This document shows positions 47,866 to 56,460 of a stretch of 64,000 nucleotides of DNA, piece by piece. Each line of letters opens with the position of its first letter. Position 1 is the first letter of the stretch. Source of the DNA: Aeromonas popoffii (GTDB lineage: Bacteria; Pseudomonadota; Gammaproteobacteria; Enterobacterales; Aeromonadaceae). The translations under genes were made by a program, and so were the position numbers. The stretch is taken from positions 1 to 64,000 of the forward strand of contig NZ_CDBI01000025.1 of the NCBI RefSeq assembly GCF_000820025.1, read 5' to 3'. Below the pieces are notes generated by a model. It was not told the origin of the DNA and ran no database searches. It was given only the letters and a program-made list of their open reading frames with translations.

Positions 47866-49704
47866 ATGAAGAAGACGCTACTGGCCGTCACCGTCTCTAT
47901 TACCCTGTTCGGGCTGACCGCCTGCAATTCAGAAAACAGCAGCAAGGAACATATTCCGCTGGATCTGACCATTGCCCACATCAATGATACCCACGCCCAC
48001 CTGGACCCGACCGAAAATGCGCTGGCCATCCAGCCCACCGGCCAGGAGTTGTTCAAATTCTACGCCCAGCTGGGCGGCTATCCCCGCCTGAAGTTCAAGC
48101 TGGACGAGCTGCGCAGCCAAGCTGCCAATGAAGGCCGCAACTTCATGGTGCTCAACGGCGGCGATGCCTTCCAGGGCACCCTCTACTTCACCCAGTTCAA
48201 GGGGGAAGAGGAGTCTCGCCTGCTCTCCGACATGGGCATAGATGCCATGGTGCTGGGCAACCACGAATTTGATTTGGGTAATCAGGCCATTAAAGATTTC
48301 GCCTCACGGGTGAATTTCCCTGTATTGGCTTCCAACATGGTGAAATCCAGTAGCGCCACCCTGAAAGACAGTGAAAATATTCATGAATATGTCATTAAGG
48401 AAATAAATGGCGAGAGCGTGGGTATTTTCGGGCTGGTGCTGGAAAATATGCATGATATCTCTTCACCGGATACCGATACCCAATTCCTGCCGATGATTGA
48501 GACCGCCCAAAAAATGGTCGACACCCTCAAGTCAAAAGGCGCCAACAAGATCATCATGGTCACCCATATCGGTCTGCAAAATGACCAGGCCGTCGCCAAG
48601 GCGGTCAACGGTATCGACCTGATTGTCGGTGGTCACTCCCAGACCTTCCTCGGCGACATTAACGAGATCAACACCATAGGCTACACCGCCCACAACCAGA
48701 ATCCGGACGACGACAACACCTATGCCCAGCTGGTGAGCAACCCAGACGGTGGCAAGACCTGTATCGTGCAGGCCGGTGAATGGGCCAAAGGCTATGGCCT
48801 GGTCAACGTCTCCCTGAACAAGGAAGGCCAGATCACCAAGTGTGAGGGTCGCAACACCCTGATGACGGGCGACGATTTCACCAAGGACGTGGCCAAGAAG
48901 AAAGAGCCCCTGAGCGGCAGCGAGCAGACCAACGTGGTCGATTTCATCACCAAGTCACCCGTCATCGAAATCGTGCCGGAAAACACCGCCATGCGCGATG
49001 TGATCGACACCGAGTACAAACCGGTCGTGGCCGCGCTCGAGGCCAAGATCATCGCCGATGTGCCGACCCAGTTGCCCCATGTGCGCGTGCCGACCACCCC
49101 GAATGGCGCGGGTCTTATCGATCCTCTGGTGGCCGAATCCCTCTACTGGAAGCTCAACAAGCTCAATACCAAGGTCGACTTCACCATCCAGAACGCCGGT
49201 GGTGTGCGCACTGATGTGAATGCGGGCCCGCTCTCCGTCGGTTACGTGATGGGCACCTTGCTGCCGTTTGGCAACAAAATCGCAGCCTTCAACCTCAAGG
49301 GCAAGGACGTGCGCGCCACCCTGGAGTACGCCGTTGACTATTCCATCGGCCACGAGACAGGGATCGGCGCCTCCAGCGGAGCTTTCCCTTACGTCGGCCA
49401 CCTGAGCTACACCTATGACGGCACACAGCCCAAGGGTTCCCGCATCACCAAGCTGGAACTGCTGGACGCCAACGGCCAGTGGCAGCCGCTGGACGACGAC
49501 CAGGTGTACCGTGTCGGTGCCAACACCTATATCGCCTCCGGCAAGGATGGCTACAGTGGTCTGCTCAAGCGTGAAGAGCTGCCCAACAAGGGTGACTATG
49601 TCGACTCCGGCGTCGGTGAGAACGAGATGTTCATGGAGTACGCCGAGTCCCTGGGCACCCTTAATCCGCTGCCCTATGCGACCGTGACCTACTACAAGCC
49701 CTGA
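47866..49704 (+). CDS. 5'-nucleotidase/UshA-family lipoprotein
   Basis: 612 residues. Signal peptide with lipobox LFGLTAC, then the metallophosphatase domain: THAHLDP preceded by IAHIND, LNGGDAFQGTLYF, GNHEFDLG, MVTHIGLQND and VGGHSQTFL. The C-terminal 5'-nucleotidase domain has NAGGVRTDVNAGPLSVGYV and YIASGKDGY. A surface or periplasmic enzyme hydrolysing nucleotides to nucleosides, related to Vibrio NutA. A PurR-type operator upstream suggests it is tied to purine supply. Central segment (48250-48500) is visibly more AT-rich than the rest. Confidence 0.9.
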   Translation: MKKTLLAVTVSITLFGLTACNSENSSKEHIPLDLTIAHINDTHAHLDPTENALAIQPTGQELFKFYAQLGGYPRLKFKLDELRSQAANEGRNFMVLNGGDAFQGTLYFTQFKGEEESRLLSDMGIDAMVLGNHEFDLGNQAIKDFASRVNFPVLASNMVKSSSATLKDSENIHEYVIKEINGESVGIFGLVLENMHDISSPDTDTQFLPMIETAQKMVDTLKSKGANKIIMVTHIGLQNDQAVAKAVNGIDLIVGGHSQTFLGDINEINTIGYTAHNQNPDDDNTYAQLVSNPDGGKTCIVQAGEWAKGYGLVNVSLNKEGQITKCEGRNTLMTGDDFTKDVAKKKEPLSGSEQTNVVDFITKSPVIEIVPENTAMRDVIDTEYKPVVAALEAKIIADVPTQLPHVRVPTTPNGAGLIDPLVAESLYWKLNKLNTKVDFTIQNAGGVRTDVNAGPLSVGYVMGTLLPFGNKIAAFNLKGKDVRATLEYAVDYSIGHETGIGASSGAFPYVGHLSYTYDGTQPKGSRITKLELLDANGQWQPLDDDQVYRVGANTYIASGKDGYSGLLKREELPNKGDYVDSGVGENEMFMEYAESLGTLNPLPYATVTYYKP

Positions 49705-49724
49705 TCCGGCTCACAACCTGCTAC

Positions 49725-49749
49725 AACGGCGCCTGAGGGCGCCGTTTTT
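49725..49749 (+). terminator. Rho-independent terminator after 5'-nucleotidase
   Basis: AACGGCGCC, TGAG loop, GGCGCCGTT followed by TTT. Confidence 0.9.
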
Positions 49750-49790
49750 ATGGCATACTCCCCGCCAATCGATGCCGAGGAGACCCTTTG

Positions 49791-50129
49791 ATGGCGAAGT
49801 ACGACAAAATATCCCCAGAGACCCAGCAGGATGCGCTGAAGATCGCCCGCGCCAATCAGAAGCCGGGACAGAGCAAGGAGCAGACCCAGCTGATCGCCCA
49901 AGGGATCCAGAAAGGCATAGACGAGTACAAGAAACAGATGAAGGCACGGGCCCGGGAGGCCAGTCGCCAGAAGAAGTTGCAGAGCAAGGCAAAGCCGCAA
50001 CCGCAAGCCGACCAGGTAGAGGAGAGCGAGATCGAGCTGATTGAGGTCTCCCGCCAGCATCCCCTGCCCTGGATCCTCTTGCTGCTGAGCTGGCTGGGCA
50101 TTGCCGCCGCTTGGTTCTGGTTGCGTTGA
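49791..50129 (+). CDS. DUF2956 membrane-anchored protein
   Basis: 112 residues. N-terminal AKYDKISPETQQDALKIARANQKPGQSKEQT is the DUF2956 hallmark; a highly basic helix (KKQMKARAREASRQKKLQSK) follows and a C-terminal membrane helix (WILLLLSWLGIAAAWFWL). Tail-anchored orientation likely. Start ATG with GAGGAGA; a TTG just before is out of favour. Function unknown. Confidence 0.85.
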   Translation: MAKYDKISPETQQDALKIARANQKPGQSKEQTQLIAQGIQKGIDEYKKQMKARAREASRQKKLQSKAKPQPQADQVEESEIELIEVSRQHPLPWILLLLSWLGIAAAWFWLR

Positions 50130-50273
50130 TCCCCTGATGGCAAGGTTTTGCCCAGGCTCTCCTTCCAAGCTTTAACCCGCGCCACGGCTCTTCGCCGGCC
50201 AAGGCCATCCCGCCGGCTCTGTGCGATGGCTGAACCCCAACCCCACTTACCCACCGTCTGGAGAACACCAACC

Positions 50274-50609
50274 ATGAACCCGGCTCCGCTCTATCTGCTG
50301 GCACCTCTGGTGCTGTTTATCGTGACCCTGGTGCTCTATCGCATCTCGCCGCTGCGCGCCGTTGCCGCTGGCAGCGCCCGCTGGTTTATTCTGCCGGCCT
50401 TCACCCTCTTCATCCTGCTGATCATCATCAATGGTGCGGCAGACCCGAGCCTGCGCAACCCGGCCTTTCACTGGCTGATGCCGGGGCTCGGCTTTGCCTT
50501 GAGTCTGTTTCCGGCCCTGCCCAAGGCGCTGGTGCCGCGCCTCGCCATCAAGGAGGGGGCCTTTGCCGCCCTCGGCCTGATGCTGATGAGCCTGGCCATG
50601 GTCTACTGA
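50274..50609 (+). CDS. Small four-helix membrane protein
   Basis: 111 residues, MNPAPLYLLAPLVLFIVTLV at the start and three further hydrophobic stretches. The ATG at 50274 with GGAGAACACC upstream is the likely start of a frame open from 50148. No family recognised beyond a general integral membrane protein. Confidence 0.65.
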   Translation: MNPAPLYLLAPLVLFIVTLVLYRISPLRAVAAGSARWFILPAFTLFILLIIINGAADPSLRNPAFHWLMPGLGFALSLFPALPKALVPRLAIKEGAFAALGLMLMSLAMVY

Positions 50610-50722
50610 CCGGCTGACAACGGGTGTTGGCATGACTCAAGGGGCACTCTGTGACGGGTGCCCCTTGTGCAAATAGTGGCCTGCAGGCATCTTGGTGACA
50701 GGATCGCTAGCAAGGAGGCCAA

Positions 50723-51589
50723 ATGGACAATCCGCCCGATTTCATGGCGCAGTGGGATTATCGGGATCCCGCCGCCAGCGCCCTGCGTTTTAACACTCTG
50801 CTTCCCGAGGCGCGCACCACCGATCTGCAGTACGAGCTGGAGCTGCTCACCCAGATAGCCCGCACCCATTCGCTGCAACGCCAGTTTGCCGAGGCGCACC
50901 AGCTGCTCGACGACATCGAACTCCGCCTCACCGAGGCCACCCCGCGGGCCCGCCTGCGCGTCTTGCTGGAACGCGGCCGCACCTTCAATTCCGCCGGCGA
51001 CAAGGCCAGCGCCAAGACGCTGTTTGAACAAGCCTGGCAGCTTGGGCTCAAGCACAAGGAGCTGTATCTCGCCATCGATGCAGCGCACATGATCGCCATC
51101 GCCGCCCCGCTGGAGGAGCAGAGCCGCTGGAACCTGTTGGCGATGGAGCTGGCAGAGCGCAGCCAGGACAAGCAGGTGCGTGGCTGGCTCGCCACCCTCT
51201 ACAACAACCAGGGCTGGACCCTGTTCGAGCTGGGTCGTTTCGATGAAGCAAGGATATCCCAGCAAAAGTGTCTGACCTGGCACGAGCAGCACAACAACCA
51301 GGCCAAGGCTTTTATCGCCCGCTGGAGTCTGGCCCGCCTGAGCCGGGCCCAGGGGCAGCACGAACAGGCGCATGCCGAGCTGACACAGCTGAAAGAGGAT
51401 ATGGCCGCCGCCGGTGCCCCCGAGGATGGCTATGTGTTCGAAGAGCTGGGGGAAAATGCACTGGTACTGTCTGACCCGGCCGCAGCCGAATACTTCGCCC
51501 GAGCCTGGTTTCTGCTGTCACAGGATGGCTGGCTCAGGGCCAACGGGGCAGAGCGGCTGGCCAGGCTCAAGCAGCTGGCCAAGCTCTGA
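50723..51589 (+). CDS. Tetratricopeptide-repeat protein
   Basis: 288 residues, entirely helical with TPR-like repeats: QFAEAHQLLDDIELRLTEA, GDKASAKTLFEQAWQLGLKHK, NNQGWTLFELGRFDEARISQQKCL and GQHEQAHAELTQL. No signal peptide, so cytoplasmic. Ribosome site CAAGGAGGCCAA. TPR proteins mediate protein interactions; the partner is not evident. Confidence 0.78.
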   Translation: MDNPPDFMAQWDYRDPAASALRFNTLLPEARTTDLQYELELLTQIARTHSLQRQFAEAHQLLDDIELRLTEATPRARLRVLLERGRTFNSAGDKASAKTLFEQAWQLGLKHKELYLAIDAAHMIAIAAPLEEQSRWNLLAMELAERSQDKQVRGWLATLYNNQGWTLFELGRFDEARISQQKCLTWHEQHNNQAKAFIARWSLARLSRAQGQHEQAHAELTQLKEDMAAAGAPEDGYVFEELGENALVLSDPAAAEYFARAWFLLSQDGWLRANGAERLARLKQLAKL

Positions 51590-51610
51590 AAAACCGCCTC
51601 TAGCAAAGCA

Positions 51611-51636
51611 GCGGGGCGGCCAGTTGGCCGCCCCGC
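51611..51636. terminator. GC-rich hairpin after TPR gene
   Basis: Perfect 11-bp stem GCGGGGCGGCC / GGCCGCCCCGC with AGTT loop, but no T-run follows. It is 21 bp after the TPR stop and about 50 bp before the luxO echo, with which it is convergent. Confidence 0.6.
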
Positions 51637-51684
51637 ACACATACACATCAAGCTGGGATCATGGATGCCATCCCGACATCTGCC

Positions 51685-51809
51685 TCAAACCAGGCTCGCC
51701 TCTTCCCGGCTCTGCTGCTTGCGATACATGAGAGGATTGAGGGGCTGATCTCCAGCAGAATCGCCGCCTTGGGAGTATTACCATTACCACTGGCGATTGC
51801 CTGCTCGAT
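51685..51809 (-). repeat. Diverged second copy of the luxO 3' end
   Basis: 125 bp that align with the last 120 bp of luxO (51837-51956) at roughly 85% identity, offset 152 bp downstream. On the minus strand it encodes IEQAIASGNGNTPKAAILLE, then a 5-base insertion shifts the frame, after which YRKQQSREEASLV and the stop correspond to YRKKQSWEEASLV in luxO. This is the factor-for-inversion-like DNA-binding helix-turn-helix. No start codon or ribosome site precedes it. Confidence 0.88.
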
Positions 51810-51836
51810 GGCGGGACATTGACCATGCCTCGCCAC

Positions 51837-53249
51837 TCAAACCAGGCTCGCCTCTTCCCAGCTCTGCTTCTTGCGATAAATAGTGGAAGGGCTGATCTCC
51901 AGCAGTGCCGCCGCCTTGGGGATATTGCCGTCACAGCTTGCGATGGCCTGCTCGATCACCTCTTTTTCCACCAGCCAGAGTGGGCGGATCGGCGTATTGA
52001 GCGAAGGCATGGCAACACCGCTGGCCGTGCTGGCTGGCGCCATGGCCACCACCCCGCCCCTGCGGCCGCTGAGCGGCGGTGGCAATATATCCAGATTCAC
52101 CAGTTCGCGATCGTTGAGCACCACTATGTTGCGCACTACGTTTTGCAGCTCGCGCACGTTGCCGGGCCAAGGGTAATCGAGCAGCACCCGTGCCACCTCG
52201 GCATCAAAATCCTTGAAGCGCTTGTTCTCTTCTCTGGTGTAGCTCTGCAACAGACTGCGTGCCAGCAGCAGTATATCCTCGCCCCGCTCACGCAGCGGTG
52301 GCAGGCTGAGGGGGATCACGTGCAGACGGTAATAGAGATCCTCGCGAAAACGTCCCGCCTTCACCTCTATCAGGGGATCCCGGTTGGTGGCGCAAACGAA
52401 GCGCACGTCCACTGTCTCCAGCTTGCCGCTGCCGACCCGTTGCAGGGTGCCGGTCTGGATGAAGCGCAGCAGCTTGCTCTGCAGGTCGAGATCCATCTCG
52501 CAGATCTCGTCCAGAAACAGGGTGCCACCGTCCGCCAGACTGGCAGCCCCCTTGCGATCCCCCTGGGCGCCGGTAAAGGATCCCTTCACATGGCCAAAGA
52601 TCTCGCTCTCCATCAGATCGTGGGGAATGGCGGCACAGTTGAGCGCGATAAAGGGCTGCTCGCTGCGGGGGCTGCACTGGTGAATGGCCTCGGCGCACAC
52701 CTCTTTGCCGGTGCCGCTCTCCCCTGTGATGAACACGGTCGCCTTGCTCGGCGCCGCGCTCTCTATGATGCGATAGACGGCCTGCATCGGCATGGAGGCA
52801 CCGATGAAACCGGCGAACGAGCTGCGCTCGAAGTTCTCCCGGTACTGGGCCACCAGCGAACTCAGTTGCTGGTGCTTGAGGGCGTTACGAGCGGTGGCAC
52901 ACAGCCGTTTGCCGTCGAACGGCTTGGTCAGGAAGTCGAAAGCGCCGAGGCGCATCGCCTCCACCGCCACATCCACCGAGCCATGGGCTGTGATCACCAC
53001 CACGGAGCAGGGCAGTTGCTGCTCAGTAATCTGTTGCAGGATATCCATGCCGGACATGTCGGGCAGTTCGAGGTCAAGCAGCACCACAGGCGGCGGGCTG
53101 GTCAACAACTGTGCGAGCGCCTGCTGGCCACAATCGGCCAGCAGCACCTCATAGCCATCCTGGGCCAGATACTGTTCATAAACCACCGCCAGACTGCGGG
53201 TATCTTCCACCAACAGGACTCGAGGTTTGCTTTCAGCCACGGGAGCCAT
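51837..53249 (-). CDS. luxO: Quorum-sensing sigma-54 response regulator LuxO
   Basis: 470 residues. Receiver with phospho-acceptor Asp59 in VVLLDLELPDMSG; AAA+ domain with Walker A FITGESGTGKEVCAEAIH, Walker B GGTLFLDEI and the sigma-54 contact loop reading GSFTGA (Ser224 in place of Ala). C-terminal helix-turn-helix AIASCDGNIPKAAALLEISPSTIYRK with PLWLVEKE before it is the LuxO signature. Activates qrr small RNAs at low cell density in Vibrio-like systems. luxU, its usual downstream partner, is absent here; instead there is a partial repeat of its own end. The linker at residues ~400-430 is Gly/Ala/Pro-rich. Confidence 0.9.
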   Translation of the reverse strand: MAPVAESKPRVLLVEDTRSLAVVYEQYLAQDGYEVLLADCGQQALAQLLTSPPPVVLLDLELPDMSGMDILQQITEQQLPCSVVVITAHGSVDVAVEAMRLGAFDFLTKPFDGKRLCATARNALKHQQLSSLVAQYRENFERSSFAGFIGASMPMQAVYRIIESAAPSKATVFITGESGTGKEVCAEAIHQCSPRSEQPFIALNCAAIPHDLMESEIFGHVKGSFTGAQGDRKGAASLADGGTLFLDEICEMDLDLQSKLLRFIQTGTLQRVGSGKLETVDVRFVCATNRDPLIEVKAGRFREDLYYRLHVIPLSLPPLRERGEDILLLARSLLQSYTREENKRFKDFDAEVARVLLDYPWPGNVRELQNVVRNIVVLNDRELVNLDILPPPLSGRRGGVVAMAPASTASGVAMPSLNTPIRPLWLVEKEVIEQAIASCDGNIPKAAALLEISPSTIYRKKQSWEEASLV

Positions 53250-53349
53250 CCTTGCAATTGATTTTGTTGTCTATTTCAAGTCTTGTCCGCCATCTTAGCA
53301 CAATTGGCGACGCTCTCTTTTATCCCGCTATTTACGAAGATATACAAGT

Positions 53350-53377
53350 AAAAACGGCTCCTTAAGGAGCCGTTTTT
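53350..53377. terminator. Bidirectional terminator between luxO and fkpA
   Basis: AAAAACGGCTCC, TTAA loop, GGAGCCGTTTTT: a 12-bp stem with A/T tails on both sides. It ends fkpA transcription on the minus strand before the luxO promoter region. Confidence 0.92.
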
Positions 53378-53392
53378 TTCAACGATGAGCGC

Positions 53393-54199
53393 TTACTTCT
53401 TGGCTTTGTCGCCATCAGCAGCCGGCTTCTCGATCGCCAGCAGCTCAACATCGAACACCAGCACGGCATTGGCCGGGATGGAACCTGCACCGTGCTCGCC
53501 ATAGGCCAGCTCGGACGGCAGGAAGAACTTGAACTTGGAACCCACCGGCATCAGCTGCACGCCTTCGGTCCAGCCAGGGATCACCTGGTTGAGCGGGAAG
53601 GTGGCAGGCTCGCCGCGATCGACTGAGCTGTCGAACTTGGTGCCGTCGGTCAGGGTGCCAGTGTAGTGGACCTTGACGATGTCAGTGGCCTTCGGCTTGG
53701 CGCCGGTACCCATCTTCTCAACCAGGTATTGCAGGCCGGATTCGGTGCTCTTCACGCCTTCTTTCTTGGCGTTGGCAGCCAGGTACTCTTCACCCTTCTT
53801 CTGGTTATCCACGGCATCCTTGTCAGACTTGGCCTTGGTCAACTCGTTGATCTTGGCGTCGTACTGCTGCAGAACCGTCTGGATCTCCTCGTCAGTCATG
53901 CTGGCTTCTTTACCCAGACCATCAGTCACCCCCTTGAGGATGACGCTGTTGTCCAGTTTGATGCCGAGTTCCTGCTGACGTTCCAGGGTATTGGCGATAT
54001 AACGACCCATGGAGAGGCCAATTGCATAGCCGGATTGCTCTTCGAAGCTCTTGGCATCAGCCTTGGGAGCCTCGGCCGGCTTGCTGGCTTCTGCCTTGAC
54101 CTCTGCGGTATTCGCAGCAGTCTTCTCGTCTTTTTGGCAAGCAGTCAGACTCACGGCAACTGCCGCAGCCAACAGGGACACCTTCAGAAAATTGTTCAT
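53393..54199 (-). CDS. fkpA: FkpA/Mip peptidyl-prolyl isomerase lipoprotein
   Basis: 268 residues. Signal sequence MNNFLKVSLLAAAVAVSLTACQ ending in a lipobox (LTAC), so it is probably membrane-anchored, unlike E. coli FkpA. The dimerisation helices (GYAIGLSMGRYIANTLERQQELGIKLDNSV) are followed by a FKBP domain: IVKVHYTGTLTDGTKFDSSVDRG, FPLNQVIPGWTEGVQLMPVG and FFLPSELAYGEHGAGSIPANAVLVFDVELL. A periplasmic prolyl isomerase/chaperone. The ATG at 54199 with TTGGAGA upstream is preferred over a TTG. Neighbours slyX and slyD repeat the E. coli arrangement. Confidence 0.92.
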   Translation of the reverse strand: MNNFLKVSLLAAAVAVSLTACQKDEKTAANTAEVKAEASKPAEAPKADAKSFEEQSGYAIGLSMGRYIANTLERQQELGIKLDNSVILKGVTDGLGKEASMTDEEIQTVLQQYDAKINELTKAKSDKDAVDNQKKGEEYLAANAKKEGVKSTESGLQYLVEKMGTGAKPKATDIVKVHYTGTLTDGTKFDSSVDRGEPATFPLNQVIPGWTEGVQLMPVGSKFKFFLPSELAYGEHGAGSIPANAVLVFDVELLAIEKPAADGDKAKK

Positions 54200-54318
54200 C
54201 AGTTTCTCCAAAACTCTAAATACCGCTCTCGGTTCCTTCGTGAAATGAGAGGTTTATCGTGACAAGCGCCTTATACTAACGCCGTGATCGCAGGTAACGA
54301 AAGCATGAGACAGGAAAA

Positions 54319-55287
54319 ATGATAAAAAGTGCCATTTATTTCATCGGTATTTGCCTGATACTGACAGGTTGCGAACAGAGCTCACTACCGGACCGGCAAA
54401 TTACCCTCGCCAACCAGGGGCTGCTGAGCGCCGATCTCACCAGCGACGGCAAGCAGGCCATCGTCTCCAGCCTGGGCCAGGGCACAGTAGTGTGGGACCT
54501 GGAGCAGGGCAAAGAGCGCTGGCGCTGGCGCCAATCCGACAATCAGGACAACTTCGTCATCATCACCCGCTTCTCGCCAGACAACCGCCACGCCGTCACT
54601 GCGACCTTGGATACCTTCGCCATCTGGCGTCTGCAAGATGGTCAATCCCAAGGCTACTACTCGCTTCCTGAATCCAGGCTGAGGGACATAGCCCTGTCAG
54701 CCGATGGCCGTCAGGTGCTGATCGGCCGGCAAGATGGCAAGGCCGAGGTGGTCGATACCCGCACCGGCCGCAGGCTGCAATTCCTCGGTCACACCGAGCA
54801 GGTCAATACGGTGGATCTCTCCGCCAATGGCCACTACGCCCTCACCGGCGGCAACGACTACAGCGCCTATCTGTGGGATACCCGCTCCGGCCAGGTAATA
54901 TGGCGTTTCAACCACGCCGGCCGGGTGGTGATAGCAAGGCTGGATCCCCAGGGCCGTTTCGCCTTTACCGCCGACAGCAGCCAGGCCAGCATCTGGGATC
55001 TGAACACCGGCAAGGAGGTGAGCCGGCTGCAATTCGCTCACCGCTTCGAGGTCTACACCAGCGCCCGCTTCGCAAACGACGGCAACTGGCTCATCACAGG
55101 CTCTCCTTCTCGCAGGCTCTCCCTGTGGCGGGTGAGCGATGGCAACCTGCTGCAAAGCTGGCGCGTCTCCCCCCACCCCAGAGTGAAACCACCGAGCGCA
55201 GTGGTCTACGGCGTGGCTTTGCGCGACAATAGCCACCTTGTCAGCGCCAGCTCCAGTGGCCTGGCCGAAATCTGGACAATCAAGTAA
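54319..55287 (+). CDS. WD40-repeat lipoprotein
   Basis: 322 residues. Lipobox at ICLILTGCEQ, then six to seven WD40-type blades: ALTGGNDYSAYLWDTRSG and AFTADSSQASIWDLNTGKEV show the clearest GH-WD repeats, with others (VVWDLEQGKE, FAIWRLQDGQ, LSLWRVSDGNLL). A beta-propeller lipoprotein that may be a scaffold; no partner is known. It is divergent to fkpA and 14 bp upstream of slyX, co-directional. Confidence 0.85.
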   Translation: MIKSAIYFIGICLILTGCEQSSLPDRQITLANQGLLSADLTSDGKQAIVSSLGQGTVVWDLEQGKERWRWRQSDNQDNFVIITRFSPDNRHAVTATLDTFAIWRLQDGQSQGYYSLPESRLRDIALSADGRQVLIGRQDGKAEVVDTRTGRRLQFLGHTEQVNTVDLSANGHYALTGGNDYSAYLWDTRSGQVIWRFNHAGRVVIARLDPQGRFAFTADSSQASIWDLNTGKEVSRLQFAHRFEVYTSARFANDGNWLITGSPSRRLSLWRVSDGNLLQSWRVSPHPRVKPPSAVVYGVALRDNSHLVSASSSGLAEIWTIK

Positions 55288-55301
55288 GGACCCAAAGGCC
55301 C

Positions 55302-55517
55302 ATGAGTCAGCCACTTAACGATCGCCTCGAAACCCTGGAAAGCCGCCTCGCCTTCGCCGAGTACACGGTAGAGCAGCTCAACGACGAGGTTACCACCCAG
55401 GGCCGCGAGCTGGATCGACTCAAGCATCAGATCCAGCTGCTGGTGGACAAGCTGCAGAGCGTGCAGCCGAGCCAGATCGCCAGCATGGCCGAAGAGACGC
55501 CCCCCCCGCACTATTGA
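55302..55517 (+). CDS. slyX: SlyX protein
   Basis: 71 residues, a coiled coil: LNDRLETLESRLAFAEYTVEQL and LDRLKHQIQLLVDKL, with the SlyX N-terminus and a final Pro-Pro-His-Tyr. Located between the WD40 lipoprotein and slyD (convergent). Function unknown. Confidence 0.9.
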   Translation: MSQPLNDRLETLESRLAFAEYTVEQLNDEVTTQGRELDRLKHQIQLLVDKLQSVQPSQIASMAEETPPPHY

Positions 55518-55546
55518 GCTGCAACGCGCACCGCCACCCAGCCATA

Positions 55547-55575
55547 AAAAAACCCGCGTTAGACGCGGGTTTTTT
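55547..55575. terminator. Bidirectional terminator between slyX and slyD
   Basis: AAAAAACCCGCGT, TAG loop, ACGCGGGTTTTTT: a 13-bp stem ending in A/T tails on both strands. Confidence 0.93.
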
Positions 55576-55599
55576 ATCGGGCTCTGCCCATAACGCAGA

Positions 55600-56235
55600 T
55601 CAGTGCTGGTGACCCTTGCCACCGCAGCCACCGCCACCGCAGCAACCGCCCTGACCCTGATCGTCGCCGTGGTCATGACCGTGATCGTGGCCATGGCCAC
55701 CACCGCAGCAACCGCCGTGCTCATGGCCGTGATCGTGGTCATGGTCATGGTCGTGGTCGTGACCGCAACCACCGGCACCGTGAACGTGGCCGTGAGCCAG
55801 CTCTTCGGCCGTGGCGGCACGCACGTCCTTGATCTCGACCTTGAAGCCCAAGGTCACGCCAGCCAGCGGATGGTTGCCATCCACCTTGATGAACTCTTCG
55901 GACACTTCGATGACAGTCACCGGGCGGTGACCATCGTCAGTCTCGGCCACAAAAGTATCCCCTTCAGACACTTCCATGCCGTCAAACAGCTCGCCAGGTA
56001 CTTCTTGCACCAAGCTTTCGTCGTATTCGCCATAGGCCTGGGTCGGTGCCAGCGTGACGTCGAACGCCTCGCCCACACTGCGGCCTTCCAGCTCGGCTTC
56101 AAGGCCGGAGACCAGATAACGGGTACCGTGCAGATACACCAGAGGCTCTTTACCGACAGTGGTGTCGATGACTTCACCGTGTTCGTCGGTGACTGTGTAT
56201 TCCAGCGTAACCACGCTCAGGGGAGCTACTTTCAT
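55600..56235 (-). CDS. slyD: SlyD peptidyl-prolyl isomerase and metallochaperone
   Basis: 211 residues. FKBP fold with inserted flap: LEYTVTDEHGEVIDTT, LVYLHGTRYLVSGLEAELEGR, then VDGNHPLAGVTLGFKVEIKDVRAAT. The last ~60 residues are an almost pure His/Asp/Gly/Cys tail (HDHDHDHDHDHGHEHGGCC and similar), the nickel-binding region. The tail is longer than that of E. coli SlyD's, with three CC-GGG motifs. Delivers nickel to hydrogenase in E. coli. Start ATG at 56235. Confidence 0.95.
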   Translation of the reverse strand: MKVAPLSVVTLEYTVTDEHGEVIDTTVGKEPLVYLHGTRYLVSGLEAELEGRSVGEAFDVTLAPTQAYGEYDESLVQEVPGELFDGMEVSEGDTFVAETDDGHRPVTVIEVSEEFIKVDGNHPLAGVTLGFKVEIKDVRAATAEELAHGHVHGAGGCGHDHDHDHDHDHGHEHGGCCGGGHGHDHGHDHGDDQGQGGCCGGGGCGGKGHQH

Positions 56236-56392
56236 GTCAGGGATCCTGCGGATAGAAAAAAACGGGCCCAGAATACCTCAAAAAGGTGGCCAAGCATATG
56301 GTGAGCCCGGCTCAGTCGTGATGAAAAAGTCATCAATGTGAAACCGCATAGGCCTGACTCGCACCTCATTCCCGGGTATTGCGGCTGGGTCC

Positions 56393-56460
56393 TCATTCGG
56401 GACGAAACACGCCTATCACCTGTTTGGTCTCCCGGGTCACCTTGTCCACCTCGGTCTGGC
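56393..56460 (-). repeat. Tandem second copy of the yheV 3' end
   Basis: 68 bp aligned directly with the last 68 bp of yheV (56461-56528), about 90% identical, and adjacent to it. On the minus strand it encodes QTEVDKVTRETKQVIGVFRPE-like residues (TEVDKVTRETKQVIGVFRP then stop) against EVDKVTRETEQVIGVFRP then stop in yheV. Confidence 0.9.

Noticed and set aside
53250-53392. qrr small RNA or sigma-54 promoter next to luxO
   Set aside because: In Vibrio a qrr gene lies upstream of luxO. I looked for a TGGCAC-N5-TGC promoter and a qrr-like stem in this 143-bp gap and found only the fkpA terminator.
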